A stretch of DNA of 64,000 bases, from positions 11,282,663-11,346,662 of the forward strand of contig OY986964.1 in the NCBI GenBank assembly GCA_963920575.1, read 5' to 3'. Below the pieces are notes generated by a model. It made no database searches. It was given only the letters and a program-made list of their open reading frames with translations, and was not told where the DNA came from. This DNA comes from Narthecium ossifragum. Taxonomy: Eukaryota; Streptophyta; Magnoliopsida; Dioscoreales; Nartheciaceae. The translations under genes and the position numbers were made by a program. Shown here one piece after another: positions 21,011-32,188 of this stretch; the first letter of the stretch is position 1, and every line of letters starts with the position of its first letter.

Positions 21011-21210
21011 NNNNNNNNNNNNNNNNNNNNNNNNNNNNNNNNNNNNNNNNNNNNNNNNNNNNNNNNNNNNNNNNNNNNNNNNNNNNNNNNNNNNNNNNNN
21101 NNNNNNNNNNNNNNNNNNNNNNNNNNNNNNNNNNNNNNNNNNNNNNNNNNNNNNNNNNNNNNNNNNNNNNNNNNNNNNNNNNNNNNNNNNNNNNNNNNNN
21201 NNNNNNNNNN
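21011..21210. other. Assembly gap (200 N)
   Basis: Exactly 200 undetermined bases within the D3 LTR. A round number suggests a scaffold placeholder, so the true gap length is unknown and the two sides may not be contiguous as drawn. Confidence 0.99.
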
Positions 21211-22283
21211 GTAAGAGAGCACTGAAGACTATTGTATATCTGTGTTTATCGCTTTGCTCTAATTGTTGTATTGTTAACATAGCTTATCTGTATTTGAGAT
21301 CCTTGCTATGCTCACCCCTTTGGCTATCTATAGGCTATGCCTAGCCCTATATAATTGATGTCATGTTGTTGCATGCTTTATATCTCTCTATTTGTGCCTG
21401 AGCATTGCATGCATCTTGTTTGCATTAGAGCATAAGGTTAGGGTACGGGTGAATAGGGTCTTCGCCGATCCGAGGCTCTCGGGTAGCTCGGATCTAGCTC
21501 TAGGACTGTGGCTGGGTAGCAAGGATTAGGGCGTGATTGTTATGCCAAATCTCTGTATTCTCGAGGATGGGTCTAGTTGGTTGCTATCTGTTGTTTGAGG
21601 TTTAGAGGGTAGTGTTGTTTCTCCAAGGCCAAGTGCTAAGGATGGTTGTCGATGTCCCTGACATGGTCCCCATGCAATGGTTTCTTGCTGGGTAAGGGTG
21701 ATCCTGCTAGTTCTGGTTCTTATTCCTCCCAGCGTATTGGTTGATGTTCCCAGCGTGGTCGATTGAGAAGAGTAGCATCCCTTAGAGAGTCGATAGGGGT
21801 TGTGGGACCCCGTGGCATTCCTTAGGCTTAGGCGGAGAGACATCACAGTTGTTGTTTTTCTCCTTTCAGTGTGCCGTAGAGTAGAACCCAACTGAGCTTA
21901 TTGCTCACTCCTACTCGGACTGTGTTTGCAGGTGCAGGCATAAGCTCATCCTCGGTGGTTCCAGCTGGATCAGGTCTTGATGGTGCGTCGACTTCTGGAG
22001 GCGTTTGAGGTCTCAGAGGGATAGATGTACATTTTGGCAGTTTTTGCTTATTGTTACCTTTGAGGAGGATGTACTTAACGTTTAATATATGAAATCAGGT
22101 TCTCTCTTTTGATTGAGTTCTATTCCGCAATGTAAAATTTAGTTTTACCTTTATGCCCTTGGAAGTCTTTAAGTTCAAATTTATTCTGCTTTATGTATTG
22201 TCACGCCGTATCGGATGTAACTAGTGTAGGTTTCCCCTCACGTCCTGGTCCGGATGGGTTTTCTGGGTCGGGGTGTGACAACT

Positions 22284-22295
22284 TGGTATCAGAGC
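22284..22295 (+). promoter_or_regulatory. Primer-binding site of D3 (tRNA-iMet)
   Basis: TGGTATCAGAGC three bases after the LTR terminus GTGTGACA. This is the standard complement of the initiator tRNA-Met 3' end used by Del/Tekay and many other plant LTR elements. It fixes the orientation and the LTR end. Confidence 0.92.
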
Positions 22296-23977
22296 AGGCT
22301 GTAGGTCCCAAGGATAGGATTAGGCTTGTGGTTAAGGTTTTAAGTGTGGAATGGGATAGTTCTGGGTCTAGAACATCCTTGCATGTCTATTTGCGATTGT
22401 GTGTGATGTGTTTATTTATCTGTTTGTTGTTGTGTGTTGTTGCTTTTCGGCTGCATCATGACATCTCAGGGGGAGATGTGCATGCGCACCGGTGTTGTCC
22501 GTTCCCTCGCCTGACAGCGTCTTCCCCCGTGCTGGAGACGAGTGAGTGGGGATTAGACGTGTGTTGAATCTGTGCTCTTGGAATCCTAAGAGGTGGACCC
22601 GTTATGGTCCAGAGCCGATGTTGGAGATCCTTTGACAGTAGAGGACTGGTTAGAGGAGGTGACCCAGATCCCGGATGTTTTGGACATCCTGGAGTATCGC
22701 TTGCTTGGAAAGCCATTGTTTTCTTGCCTTCCCAGGAAGTGATGTGTAGTGGCGCTTGTCAGGGCCACTAGGGACACTGTTGGTTGTGTGTTGAGAACAG
22801 TTCACGCACTGTTCTCTGGCACCTACCCTTGGAGGGTGGTGTAGTTGGGAGTACCGTCCTCTGGATCTGGGTACTCGTACCATGTAGCGACACTTGGGTT
22901 AGCTGGTTCATCTGGTTCGGTATGCTAGAGCGACAGCAGGGTGCACCCTGGACTGTGCGCTAGCTACTGAGACATGTGACTTGAGGGTTGACACCAGGCA
23001 GATGGCCGGTGGTCGTGGTGAGTTTCGGGGATGTCGTTCCTGCTTCCAGGGAATGACAGGGTAGCCGTTGGCTGAGGCAGTGGTTTCAGCATCAACGACA
23101 GCCGTGGCAACAGCAACGCCGTGCCGGTTCTTTGAGAGGTAGCCTGGACCGCCATACTGAGAAGGACTCCACCAGATGCTTGAGTGCTAGCCGTAGTAGG
23201 TCTTTCTGTCGACGGTGCTAGTTGTGAGAGGCGTTGGGTGCTTACCGCAGAGCTATCAGGCGGACGCACGGCGTGGGATAAAGTAGTGGACTAGTGCCTC
23301 AGTTGGGGCAGGTACCTGGGGCAAGCGCAGAAATCCAGATTCTAGATAGAGGCTTGCTGGAGACAATGTGACGACCGTTCTAGCCAACAGTTCGTGCACT
23401 CCAGAGGCGGGAGAGCATCTTCAGCAGCAACCAGTTTGAGAGCCGCCAGCTTCAACTTTCAGCTTCAGCCTTCAACTTTCAGAGCTTCTCGCAGCTTGCG
23501 ATTTTCTTGTGGCTCTGAGTTCCCCCCCTCGTGATCCGTTCCCGTGCGGCCGTGTTGGCTTGGGACTGGAGTCGGGTGTGGCTTTCTGAGTAGCCACTGT
23601 TTTGGGACGAGAGCTTGGGTTGGTTACTCTTATCGGGGAGTTTCCTAAAGGTTGGGGACCTCTAGGTGTCCGTCGCCCACGTCTGGTGCACGTTGGGGTT
23701 CAACGGCTTTCTCGGTTGCGTCGGTTTGTTGCGCACCGAGTTGTGCTTCTTGGCCGTGGGAAGGTGTTGTGGGTACACCTGACGGCGTTGTTTCACTCTC
23801 GTTGAAGGTCACGGTTTGGCGATCCTTCTGCTTGTCGAGATCTGGGATTTGTTCACCGGCTCGTGGTGAACTCCTTCCCCGTTGAATTCGAGGGTGCTTT
23901 GGAGCGCAGCTTTCTCTCGTGTAATGTTGTTGTTTGTGCAGCTGTCCTTTCTGAGGAGTTTTCTGGTTGTTGCTTTC
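22296..23977 (+). pseudogene. Decayed D3 leader and gag region
   Basis: Noncoding leader to about 22460, then GC-rich sequence with no long frame. A short stretch at about 22615-22680 translates to GDPLTVEDWLEEV, which resembles the start of the gag domain in Del/Tekay elements. The rest is broken by stops and frameshifts and I cannot align it confidently. The region is cut at 23977 by the A1 5' LTR. The rest of D3 (pol, 3' LTR) is not in the window. Confidence 0.5.
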
Positions 23978-24339
23978 TGATGAGTGCATGAAAGTGCACT
24001 CTAAATAGCCTTATAACCATCTCAATTGCTAGATTATTCTCTTTAATCAACATCTTTATTCCTATTTTTATATCTATATGTTGCTTCACATAGTTGTTTG
24101 GAAAATGCAGGAAAAAGGAGAAAAGAAGCTGAAAAGAGTGCATGGATCAACTTTAAAGATTAATCTGTACCTGCTCATGAAGAATCAGATGATGTGCCAT
24201 ATATGGTTGGAAAGCTCTTGAAGTCTAGATTCTGGAGAATTTTACGATTCGTGATTCCGAGTTTCCTAGAGGAAGTTATGGCAATTTTAGTACCGATGGC
24301 GCAGTCTGAATGGCAGCACAGTAAATAGGCTGGAAGTCC

Positions 24340-24770
24340 GAGCGAAGGTCCGATCGATCGGACCACGTAAAAACGTGACAGAACATGTGTTTTTCAGCCA
24401 CAACACATCCGATCGATCCCTCCATCGCTCTTATGGGGTCCGATCGATCCGACATCAATGGTCCGATCGATCGGACTCAGGAAAAGTCAAAAACAGCGGA
24501 TTTTTACTCAACCGATCGATCCAACACTCATAATTCGTTCGATCGGAGTTGGGAATTAAAGGGTGACAGAACGTATGCTTTTTAGAGGAACACAATTCGA
24601 TCGATCGGACCATCGATCGAACTCGGGAAGAGCCAGAGATGAAGAATTTTTACGAAGTCGATCGATCCGACTCCCTTAGTCCGATCGATCGGGCTCGGGC
24701 GTAAATAGAAGTGGGAGATCTCAATGAGACCGATCGATCCAACATCCCGAGGAGGATCGATCGGACGTTT
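24340..24770. repeat. TCGA-centred palindrome array, CCGATCGATCGG version (A1)
   Basis: About twelve units, among them the 18-bp perfect palindrome GGTCCGATCGATCGGACC at 24347-24364 and half-matched CCGATCGATCC units. It lies between the U3 core and the TATA box. The 3' LTR repeats the array at about 40195-40625, almost identical. Confidence 0.93.
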
Positions 24771-24815
24771 CCAGTGAATTAAATCAACGGTTTTGATTTA
24801 ACCCGAGTTTAGGCC

Positions 24816-24823
24816 TATAAATA
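24816..24823 (+). promoter_or_regulatory. TATA box of A1 5' LTR
   Basis: TATAAATA in GGCCTATAAATAGGATACTTAGGG. The following ACTTAGGGTTATC.AAGGGGGACTT is the most conserved part downstream and probably holds the transcription start (inference). Confidence 0.8.
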
Positions 24824-25656
24824 GGATACTTAGGGTTATCAAAGGGGGACTTTTGGAGGACTTTTTGGCAGCGTTTGGAGGCGAAGAGAAGGGTTCCAGG
24901 CTTGGTTTTCTTTTCTTATTTCTTCTTTATTTCTCCATTAGTTTTGCTGCCCTCATGATGAACATGAGTGGCTAGTTTCTTTTCTAAGGTACCGATGTAG
25001 CCCTAACTGAATCATTCTATGTTATTGGATCATGATTATTTTATCAGTTTATTTTCCTTGATTTATTCATTATTATAACTGAGATCTTAAATACCTTTAT
25101 CTGGCCAATAAAAGTATTATAGATTGTTTTATGTGAGAATGGGCGAGGGTTCATTCCCTAATCTTGCAGGATCTATGAATGAATGAGTTTATGTCGAGGC
25201 CGGGTTCAAGCTAAGAGTATTCTTGGTTCATAATTGTTCTTCAGAGCTTAATGGATTCTTGGTTAACACTTAGTTATGGGTTCATTAGCTAGGGTTAATT
25301 GAGGGTACTTGGTGAAGACCGCGGCCGAACGGATCATCATACCGGAAGAACGAGCCCTTGGAATTAAACTGAAATCTTTATTGATTCAATGCATAGAATG
25401 AGGATGCTATGGTGAAATCGGAACCTTAGTATTCATCCATCATATTTCTATCGTTTTCTTATTTCGTTATTAGGTCATCTATTTTCGAGACTTCATATTT
25501 CTTCTTTTCTCTTCCATATTTTTTTTCTTTTCTGTTCTTTAGCATTTTACTCTATTAATCTCTACAAATCTCTGTGGGTACGATACTCGTCTTGCTACTA
25601 TACTGATTGCACCGATTCGTATACTTGCGAGATATAAAATTTATTCATCAAGTTTT

Positions 25657-25674
25657 TGGCGCCGTTGCCGGGGA
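25657..25674 (+). promoter_or_regulatory. Primer-binding site of A1 (tRNA-Asp)
   Basis: TGGCGCCGTTGCCGGGGA, six bases after the LTR end. This is the canonical PBS of Athila/Tat-lineage elements. Gag starts 26 bases downstream. Confidence 0.93.
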
Positions 25675-25699
25675 TTTGATTAGAGTTTATTTGTAGTGA

Positions 25700-26776
25700 A
25701 TGCAAGGTCGCCGATCACGGAAAGAAAAGTTGTTGCCCTTGAACGATAAAGTAGATCAAATTGGTTGGAAGAAGAAATCTAACAAAGACAGCCTGTCCAC
25801 ATCAGATCTAGGAGTTCAAGAGGAGGAACAAGAGGAGATGGCGCTCAATAATAATTTACGTCCTTTGGAGGAGTACGCGAGGCCTATTATTTCTACCTCA
25901 CCTTCGTGCACTGCGTTACTTGCAGAGGCTAGAAATTATGAACTTAAAAATCTACATTTTTCTATGCTTCCTGAATTTCATGGTTTACCTTCTGAAGATG
26001 CACTAACGTTTGTGAAAGATTATTATGCTACTATTCAGACTTTTCCTTTAGGTGGCATTACTGAAGATCACTTGAGGATGCGATGTTTTCCTTACACCCT
26101 GAAGGATAAAGCGAAGAGATGGCTGATGTCGTTGCCTCCTGGATCACTCACGACTTGGGATGCAATTTATAATAAGTTTGTTAGCAAATTTTATTCTCAT
26201 GCCATGACTACTAACTTGAGAAGACAAATTCCAAATTTTCAGCAAGCTGATGGAGAACCATTCCATGAAGCATGGGATAGATTTAAAATGCTTTTGATGC
26301 AATGTCCACATCATAATTATTCTTTAGAAAATCAGATGCAATATTTTTATGATGGACTAAATCTTTCTTGTCAGACTATGGCAGATAATGCTGCAGGTGG
26401 AGCGATGTTCAAAAGGACACCACCGGAGGCATATGAAATCTATGAGATGCTAGGATCAAACTCGCAGCAGAGGGACACGAGGAATAAGGCGAGAGGCATC
26501 TATGAGCTGAACCAGAATGATGACATGGCAAGGCAGATTGCAACTCTTAACAAGAAGATAGACGCGATGATGTCCACACAAGCAAAACCGGTTGAGGTTT
26601 GTTCAATTTGCAATATTGTTGGTCATAGGTTTGATTCATGTCCTTCTGGTAGTGAATTTTCTGAATATGTGCAAGAGCAAGCTAATTTGATGAATGCGTA
26701 TAACCCGAGACCTAGATTTGACCCTTATGCAAATACCTACAATCCTGGTTGGAGGGAGCATCCGAATTTTTCATGA
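25700..26776 (+). CDS. gag: A1 gag polyprotein
   Basis: 358 codons from the first ATG after the PBS (MQGRRSRKEK) to TGA. A basic then acidic N-terminus; the retrotransposon gag domain about residues 90-250 (FHGLPSEDALTFVKDYY, DKAKRWLMSLPPGSLTTW, EPFHEAWDRFKMLLMQCPHH); then one zinc knuckle (C-SIC-NIVG-H-RFDS-C) at about 310-325 and the NPGWREHPNF motif. It would form the particle and bind the RNA. The frame stays open beyond TGA straight into protease. The same TGA is in A2, so either the lineage lost a TGG codon or the stop is read through. No other lesion seen. Confidence 0.9.
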   Translation: MQGRRSRKEKLLPLNDKVDQIGWKKKSNKDSLSTSDLGVQEEEQEEMALNNNLRPLEEYARPIISTSPSCTALLAEARNYELKNLHFSMLPEFHGLPSEDALTFVKDYYATIQTFPLGGITEDHLRMRCFPYTLKDKAKRWLMSLPPGSLTTWDAIYNKFVSKFYSHAMTTNLRRQIPNFQQADGEPFHEAWDRFKMLLMQCPHHNYSLENQMQYFYDGLNLSCQTMADNAAGGAMFKRTPPEAYEIYEMLGSNSQQRDTRNKARGIYELNQNDDMARQIATLNKKIDAMMSTQAKPVEVCSICNIVGHRFDSCPSGSEFSEYVQEQANLMNAYNPRPRFDPYANTYNPGWREHPNFS

Positions 26777-28338
26777 AAAAATACTGCTAATGCTAGTATG
26801 CCTACTGCTAATCAGTCTAACCCACTTGTTAAGTCGTCTTTGGAAGCGACTATGTTAGCTTTTATGCAGAAAATAGATTCAAAGATGGAAAAACAAGATT
26901 CAGCCATTGCTCAACATGACGCGGTACTAAAGAATGTTGCAGCATCCGTTGGGAAGTTAGAAGTTCAAGTGGGACAACTTCCTGATGCGGTACGAGCCCA
27001 TGTCCCAGGCAAATTCCCAAGCCAACCTGAGCAAGCGAAAGCAGTTACAGTTCTTCGTTCAGGTAAAATTATTGATAATAAGATTAATGCTAAAGTTGTT
27101 GATGAGTGTAATGATGATGCAAGTGAGGAAGTTGAAACGGAGGAACGCTCGAAAGGGCCACCACCGGCCACATCTGCTTCTGAGCATGGAAAGAGAGCAA
27201 ATTCAGTTCCAGAGGTTTATCACAACTCTCCTCAACCATATGTGCCGCCGGTTCCGATTCCAGGCCGTCTAAAGAAAGCCAAAATGGATAAGTCATATTC
27301 TGAAATTTATGATATTTTATCTAAGGTTAATGTGAACTTACCATTGCTTGAGGTGATCAGGAACATGCCAGCATTTCCAAAGTTCCTCAAGGAACTAAGT
27401 ACTTCAAAGCGTAAGTATGAACCTCATGAAAAAGTGATGGTTTCAGAGACGGTAAGCGCGGTTCTACAAAGGAAGCTTCCACCCAAGCTTAAGGATCCAG
27501 GGAGTTTTAACATTACTATTACTGTTGGTGATACAAAGATAGGAGAGGCAATGCTTGATTTAGGAGCCAGTGTTAATTTGATGCCTTACTCTGTTTTTCT
27601 TCAGTTAGGTGTGGGTGAATTAAAACCTACTACAATGTCTCTACAACTTGCAGATCGTTCCATTAAATATCCATTAGGCATTGTAGAAGACATTTTAGTA
27701 CAAGTTGATAAATTGATTATCCCTGCTGATTTTGTGATATTGGATATGGAAGATGCGCCCTTACATGATATGAATTTACCAATTTTGTTGGGACGTCCAT
27801 TTATGGCCACACCCAAGACTATGATAAATGTGCAGGATGGTAAGCTCAGCATGACAGTTTTAGGTGAAACTGTTGAATTTAAAGTTTTTGAATCTATGTC
27901 CTATCCTTCAAACTCTTTTGATTGTTTCTCAATAGATGTTTTAGATTCATTGGTGTTTTCTAGTTTCATGCAGGAGCAAGTGAAGACTACTCTAGAAGCG
28001 GCATTGACGATGGAAAAGGATGAGTTGCAGAATTACGAGGGAGCAAAGGAGGTTATAGCAGCCCTTGAGGCATTGCAGCCATGTTTCCCTGATGAATCTC
28101 GGTTAGACATGCTAAACGAATCCTATTCTAAAATGGTTTCATCAATAGTTTCCCCACCAAAGCTTGAGTTAAAACCTCTTCCTAGTAATCTGAAATATGC
28201 ATATCTTGGTGAGAATGAAACCCTTCCTGTGATTATTGCTTCTGACATTACTCCATTGGAAGAGGAAAAATTATTGAGAGTTCTTAGGGAGCATAAAACT
28301 GCAATAGGTTGGACAATTGCAGATATTAAAGGAGTAAG
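26777..28338 (+). CDS. pol: A1 protease segment of pol, split by B1
   Basis: In frame with gag after the TGA; first Met at 26798. A coiled-coil-like region (DSKMEKQDSAIAQHD); the VLRSGKII linker; an aspartic protease with DLGAS (Asp codon at 27557), VEDILVQV and ILLGRPFMAT; then a connecting region leading to AIGWTIADIKGVS. That last motif stands just before RT in Athila pol. The frame is broken at 28339 by the B1 LTR, adding a short artificial tail to 28390. It resumes at 35936 in frame once the 5-bp duplicate is discounted. Gene intact apart from that insertion. Confidence 0.9.
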
Positions 28339-30139
28339 TGATGTCGCTCAAATGTGTCACGCACAGCGGTCGCGGTGCAGTACAGCATAAGAGAGGTCGA
28401 ATCCCACAGAGAGACAAGCAAGAAAGATCCAAAAATACAAATAACAATAAATTGAAAACAATCAAAAGCGTAAAAAGTTAAGAAAATAGATCGGAGATGT
28501 AATGGTAAGATAAAGGTAACGAAAGAAATCAGGATTTGAATGAGGCTAGGCTTCAGGAATCACATCACTCGGATTTAGGTTCTTCTCTTCTCAATGGTTC
28601 ATATGGTACTCAGTTAAGGGATTCACATCCCAATCGCCTTAACCGGAAGATATAGAATTATGAATCTGATAAAATATAAATGTCACTTTTTATGATTGGT
28701 TCCTCCTTTTTATAGTTCTAACTTCATCCAACCAAACCTAAGAATACGCGATACCGGCTGTCACTACAGGCAACGCGCAGCAAAAGTTCATCGGGACAAA
28801 GCCCTAACTCTAACCGGATCTCTAAGAATACACAATACCAACTCTCACAATCGGCAATGCATAGCAAAGATCTCACGGTATAGAGCCCCAACCTTATCTA
28901 ACCAGATTCCTAAGAATATACAATACCAGCTGTCACTACGGGCAATGTATAGCAAAGGTCTCACGAGACTCGGTAGGAGAATTGAAGGAGATAACTATGA
29001 GATCACAATATCATAAAAGAAGCATGACTGGATTTATAATAATGTTTAACCACAAAGCAATCTGTGAAGATCCAATACATAAGAAGAGTTTAACAATAAA
29101 GATTAAAAACATGAACCATCGTTGGAGAAGAAACCCTAATCCTCGCTAGATCATCCGTCCGCCATGCCCGTGGATTACTCGGCCATGGATGGAAATTCCT
29201 TCATCTTCTTCCCTTGGGAAACACCCAGAAAAGAGCCTCCAAAAACGTCCAAGAAGTCCCCCTTGATTAGCCCTAAGTTTCCTATTTATAGGGTCCAAGA
29301 ATTAGTAAACTCGGATTAATCAAAACCGTTGATTTTCGTCACTGGGCAAGTCCGATCGATCCTTCTCGGGATGTTGGATCGATCGGTCTCTTGAAATCTC
29401 CAATCTTCTATTTACGCCCGAGTCCGATCGATCGGACTAAGGGAGTCGGATCGATCGATTTCGTAAAAATCCTTCATCTCTGGCTCTTCCCGAGTTCGAT
29501 CGATGGACGGATCGATCGAACTCTGCTCCTCTAAAAAGCATACGTTCTGTCACCCTTTAATTCCCAAGTCCGATCGATCGAATTATGTATGTTGGATTGA
29601 TTAGTTGAGTAAAAATCCGCTGTTTTTGACTTTTTCCGAGTCCGATCGATCGGACCATTGGTGTCGGATCGATCGGACCCTATGGGAGCGAAGGAGGGAT
29701 CGATCGGATCATATTCAGCCAAATAACGCATGTTCTGTCATGATTTTGTCAGGTCCGATCGATCGGCGGATCGCTCGGACTTCCAGCTTATTTTCCTTTC
29801 TGCCATTCAGACTGCGCATCGGTACTGAAATTGCCGTAACTTCTTCTAGGAAACTCGGAATCACAAACCGTAAAATTCCCCAGAATCTAGACTTCAAGAG
29901 CTCTCCAACTATATATGGCACATCATCTGATTCTTCATGAGCAGGTACAGATTAATTGTTGAAGTTGATCCATATACTCTTTTCAGCTTCTTTTAGCTCC
30001 AATTTCCTGCATTTTCCAAACAACCATGTGAAGCAACATATAGATATAAAAATAGTAATAAAGATGCTGATTAAGGATAATAATCTAGCAATTGAGATGG
30101 TTTTAAGGTTGTTCAGAGTGCACTTTCTTGCACTCATCA
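28339..30139 (-). repeat. 3' LTR of B1
   Basis: Plus-strand text TGATGTCGCTCAAATG...CACTTTCTTGCACTCATCA, followed by the PPT complement ACACCCCCCAACC. TATAAATA complement at 29283-29290. Palindrome array CCGATCGATCGG at about 29350-29785. Confidence 0.95.
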
Positions 30140-31369
30140 CACCCCCCAACCAGCTTATTGCTAGTCTCTAGCAATTCAAAGCGCATAGAATATAATTAAG
30201 CACACTAACGGTTCAAGGATGTAGACATGCATGATAAAAATTCTACCTTATCAAGTCAATAGTGTTTCATACAGTACAGAGCATGAAAACTTCTTATACT
30301 CATACACATACTACCAACATATGAAATCAACTTCTACACATCAAAACATGCTAATCACCATCCAGAAGAACACATGTGACGTGACAAATAAATGTTACGT
30401 GCAGAAGCAACTTCTACCCACCATTAGTCCAAACACACTACTATCAGCATGACCAATTATCCAACCCTCGCACTTTAAGTACAGCATGCTCTTTCTCTAT
30501 TTTTTTCTTTTCAACTATCAAACATTTTGCCTTTTTACGCGAGCACTCTCCGCTTCTTGAGGCGCAGAGACCCGGTTACTTAGCAAAACACTTGTCGTTT
30601 TTTTTTTTTTCGCTATAAGTGGTTCTACCTTTTTACGCGAGCTCCCCGCTTCCTGAGGCAAGAACACCCGGTTACTCAGTAGATCACTTAATAGTTGTTT
30701 AGGCACAGCTTTATCAAGCTCCAGAACTTTTTCTGTTTTTTTTTTGCATGCAATACTCAACACTAGCTAATGTTGAAATCATGGTCTCGATGGACAATAG
30801 CATGCTCATTCCTCTAGTGAGTATAATTACCACTGCACATAAAGTGTTCGTGTGTGGATCACATGATGTTATACGTTCAGGTTATCACGCATGCAATCAA
30901 TGTATTGGTCAATCCATATGAAAGCAATATAGAATAAGCATAAAAATTTCAGCTCATATACAATTTCTACTAATATAATCAAGTCAACACTGTTAAACTC
31001 AATAAGGTAGCATGCACAAGGTCATGCATGCCTACACCCCCCAACCTGAAATTCACATTGTCCTCAATGTGTGCTAATCATGTAAATAAGCAGAAGGGTG
31101 TTGGCTGAATTTTCATATATGACAGAAATAAAAATAGGAAATCGAAATAAGAGCGAGGCCACCTGACAGAATATCGATTATCTCATCAAGGCTCCTCATG
31201 GTGGCCGAATTTCTCATCTCCAGAATAGTGGTCGAATTCCTCAAGCAAGGCAAACGGTGGCCCAACATCCTAAGAAATAAGAGAGCAAACAAAAACAAAT
31301 GAAAACAAAAGCAAACAAACTAAAACAAACTATCCTAATCAAAAAGGGAAATGATAGATAGGAGAAAGA
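30140..31369 (-). other. B1 3' noncoding region with duplicated module
   Basis: Noncoding on the minus strand. From the LTR inward: PPT (GGTTGGGGGGTGTG complement at 30138-30150); the hairpin TTGCTAGTCTCTAGCAA; module b (about 30530-30590) and module a (about 30620-30680), each followed by a T-run (A-run on the coding strand); the CATGATTTCAGCATTAGC segment; and a second PPT-like tract ACACCCCCCAACC (31035-31047) next to a TTGAGGACAATG motif. All these elements recur in A1, B2 and B3. No ORF. Confidence 0.85.
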
Positions 31370-32183
31370 TCATCCCTCGTAGACAGGGTCTACGAGAGAA
31401 ACCTCGTAGACAGGGTCTACGAGAGAAATGGTGTGCTCCTCAGGGTCCGCTCTCTCTGGAATCTGTTTCAAACGCTGTCCATTAACTGTAAATAATCTCC
31501 CATCCTTTGGGTCTTCAACTTCCACAGCCCCATTCTCAAATATTCTGCTAATGGTGAAGGGGCCTGTCCAGCGTGATCTCAGCTTCCCAGGATGAAGATG
31601 TAGTCGTGCGTCATACAGATAAGCTTGCTGTCCGATTGCAGAAAATTTTAACATCATGAAACATGGTAAGCCAGTAAAAACCACATTGAAGAATTTTAGC
31701 ATCAGTCTTTTTCATCGAAAAATGGCCTTCACATGCATGAGAGTGACAGAATGTAATGATGCTTTCTATTTCATAATCAGGGACACACTGGCGCATAATC
31801 TGGTCAGGACAATACTTAAACAGACAAGGATCATCCCAATAAAATTTCTTTACCTCAACAAAGAACCTACGCTTATCCTGCGCACTCCAAAAGGAAGGGA
31901 TCTCACCTGTTGCTAAGTAATTAACAATGTGCGCATACCAGGGCAGTCTTGCAACTGAAAAGAGTTGCTCATCAGGGAAGTCATCCATGATTGGTGGCTC
32001 ATCTTCCGCTACTTCCACCATCAACCTTGATAGGTGATCAGCGACAACATTCTCCAAGGGAAAGCGGGGACTGCTCAAGCACCTAAAAACAAAAGCAAAA
32101 CAAACCAAAAACACAAGCAAACATGCAAGCACACAGCATAAAAATAACTCAAGCATTCTCATGCATACAAGAAAGTGAATCAA
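31370..32183 (-). pseudogene. B1 pol remnant: RNase H end, integrase Zn domain and C-terminus
   Basis: Reading on the minus strand: [10 protein letters not shown] (end of RNase H), the linker with PPIMDDFPDEQLFSV, the integrase N-terminal zinc-binding region (about 31640-31800, with a Gly-to-Glu-like change in HACEGHF). Then at about 31625 it jumps into the integrase C-terminal GPY/F-type segment ([15 protein letters not shown]) and ends DPVYEG. The DDE catalytic core is deleted. The last codons include a tandem 28-bp duplication (VSLVDPVYE twice), absent in B4. Confidence 0.85.
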
Positions 32184-32188
32184 GGAAA

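Larger units (their letters stand above)
18259..22280 (+). mobile_element. Del-like LTR D3 (5' LTR with PBS)
   Basis: Begins TGTGAGGACCCATACC and ends GGGGTGTGACA, followed directly by a PBS, so this is a 5' LTR. Order: U3 text, TATAAATA, CT leader, GATCGATC hairpin array (19245-19600), then a roughly 1.4 kb block absent from D1 and D2 (hAT-like piece, A/T-rich piece, N gap), then the conserved D 3' third from 21211. Net LTR length agrees with D2 at about 2.6 kb. Confidence 0.88.
23978..25650 (+). mobile_element. 5' LTR of Athila-type element A1
   Basis: 1673 bp, TGATGAGTGCATGAAAG...ATAAAATTTATTCATCA with terminal inverted TGATGA/TCATCA, inserted after CTTTC (23973-23977) of D3. Contents: the conserved U3 core (about 24185-24310), a CCGATCGATCGG array (24340-24770), TATAAATA, then an A-specific U5 with GGCAGCGTTTGGAGGCGAAG and GTACGATACTCGTCTTGC. 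Against the surviving 1253 bp of the 3' LTR I count about 10 differences by eye (about 0.8%). Confidence 0.93.

Noticed and set aside
20918..21344. ORFs spanning the N run
   Set aside because: Most of their length is unknown sequence.
23602..23989. Frames on both strands at the end of D3 internal region
   Set aside because: No recognisable domain; inconsistent with the gag order, and they cross into the A1 LTR. Decayed sequence.
24340..24770. GATCGATC arrays as bacterial methylation sites or an origin-like region
   Set aside because: The context is plant LTR upstream of TATA, and versions with GGTCGACC lack GATC. A Dam-type role does not fit.
22284..25674. PBS matches as tRNA genes
   Set aside because: Only 12-18 bases complementary to tRNA 3' ends; no cloverleaf around them.
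28696..30171. Repeated short ORFs in B LTRs (also 34487-35974, 24175-24585, 40028-40438)
   Set aside because: They recur only because the LTRs recur; they cross TATA, arrays and U3 core, and show no codon-like pattern of change.
32040..32183. Hydrophobic stretch (LELFLCCVLACLLVFLVCFAFVF) as a transmembrane or env-like protein
   Set aside because: It is translated from an A-rich low-complexity linker at the deletion junction and is not part of a conserved protein, though B2 has the same linker.
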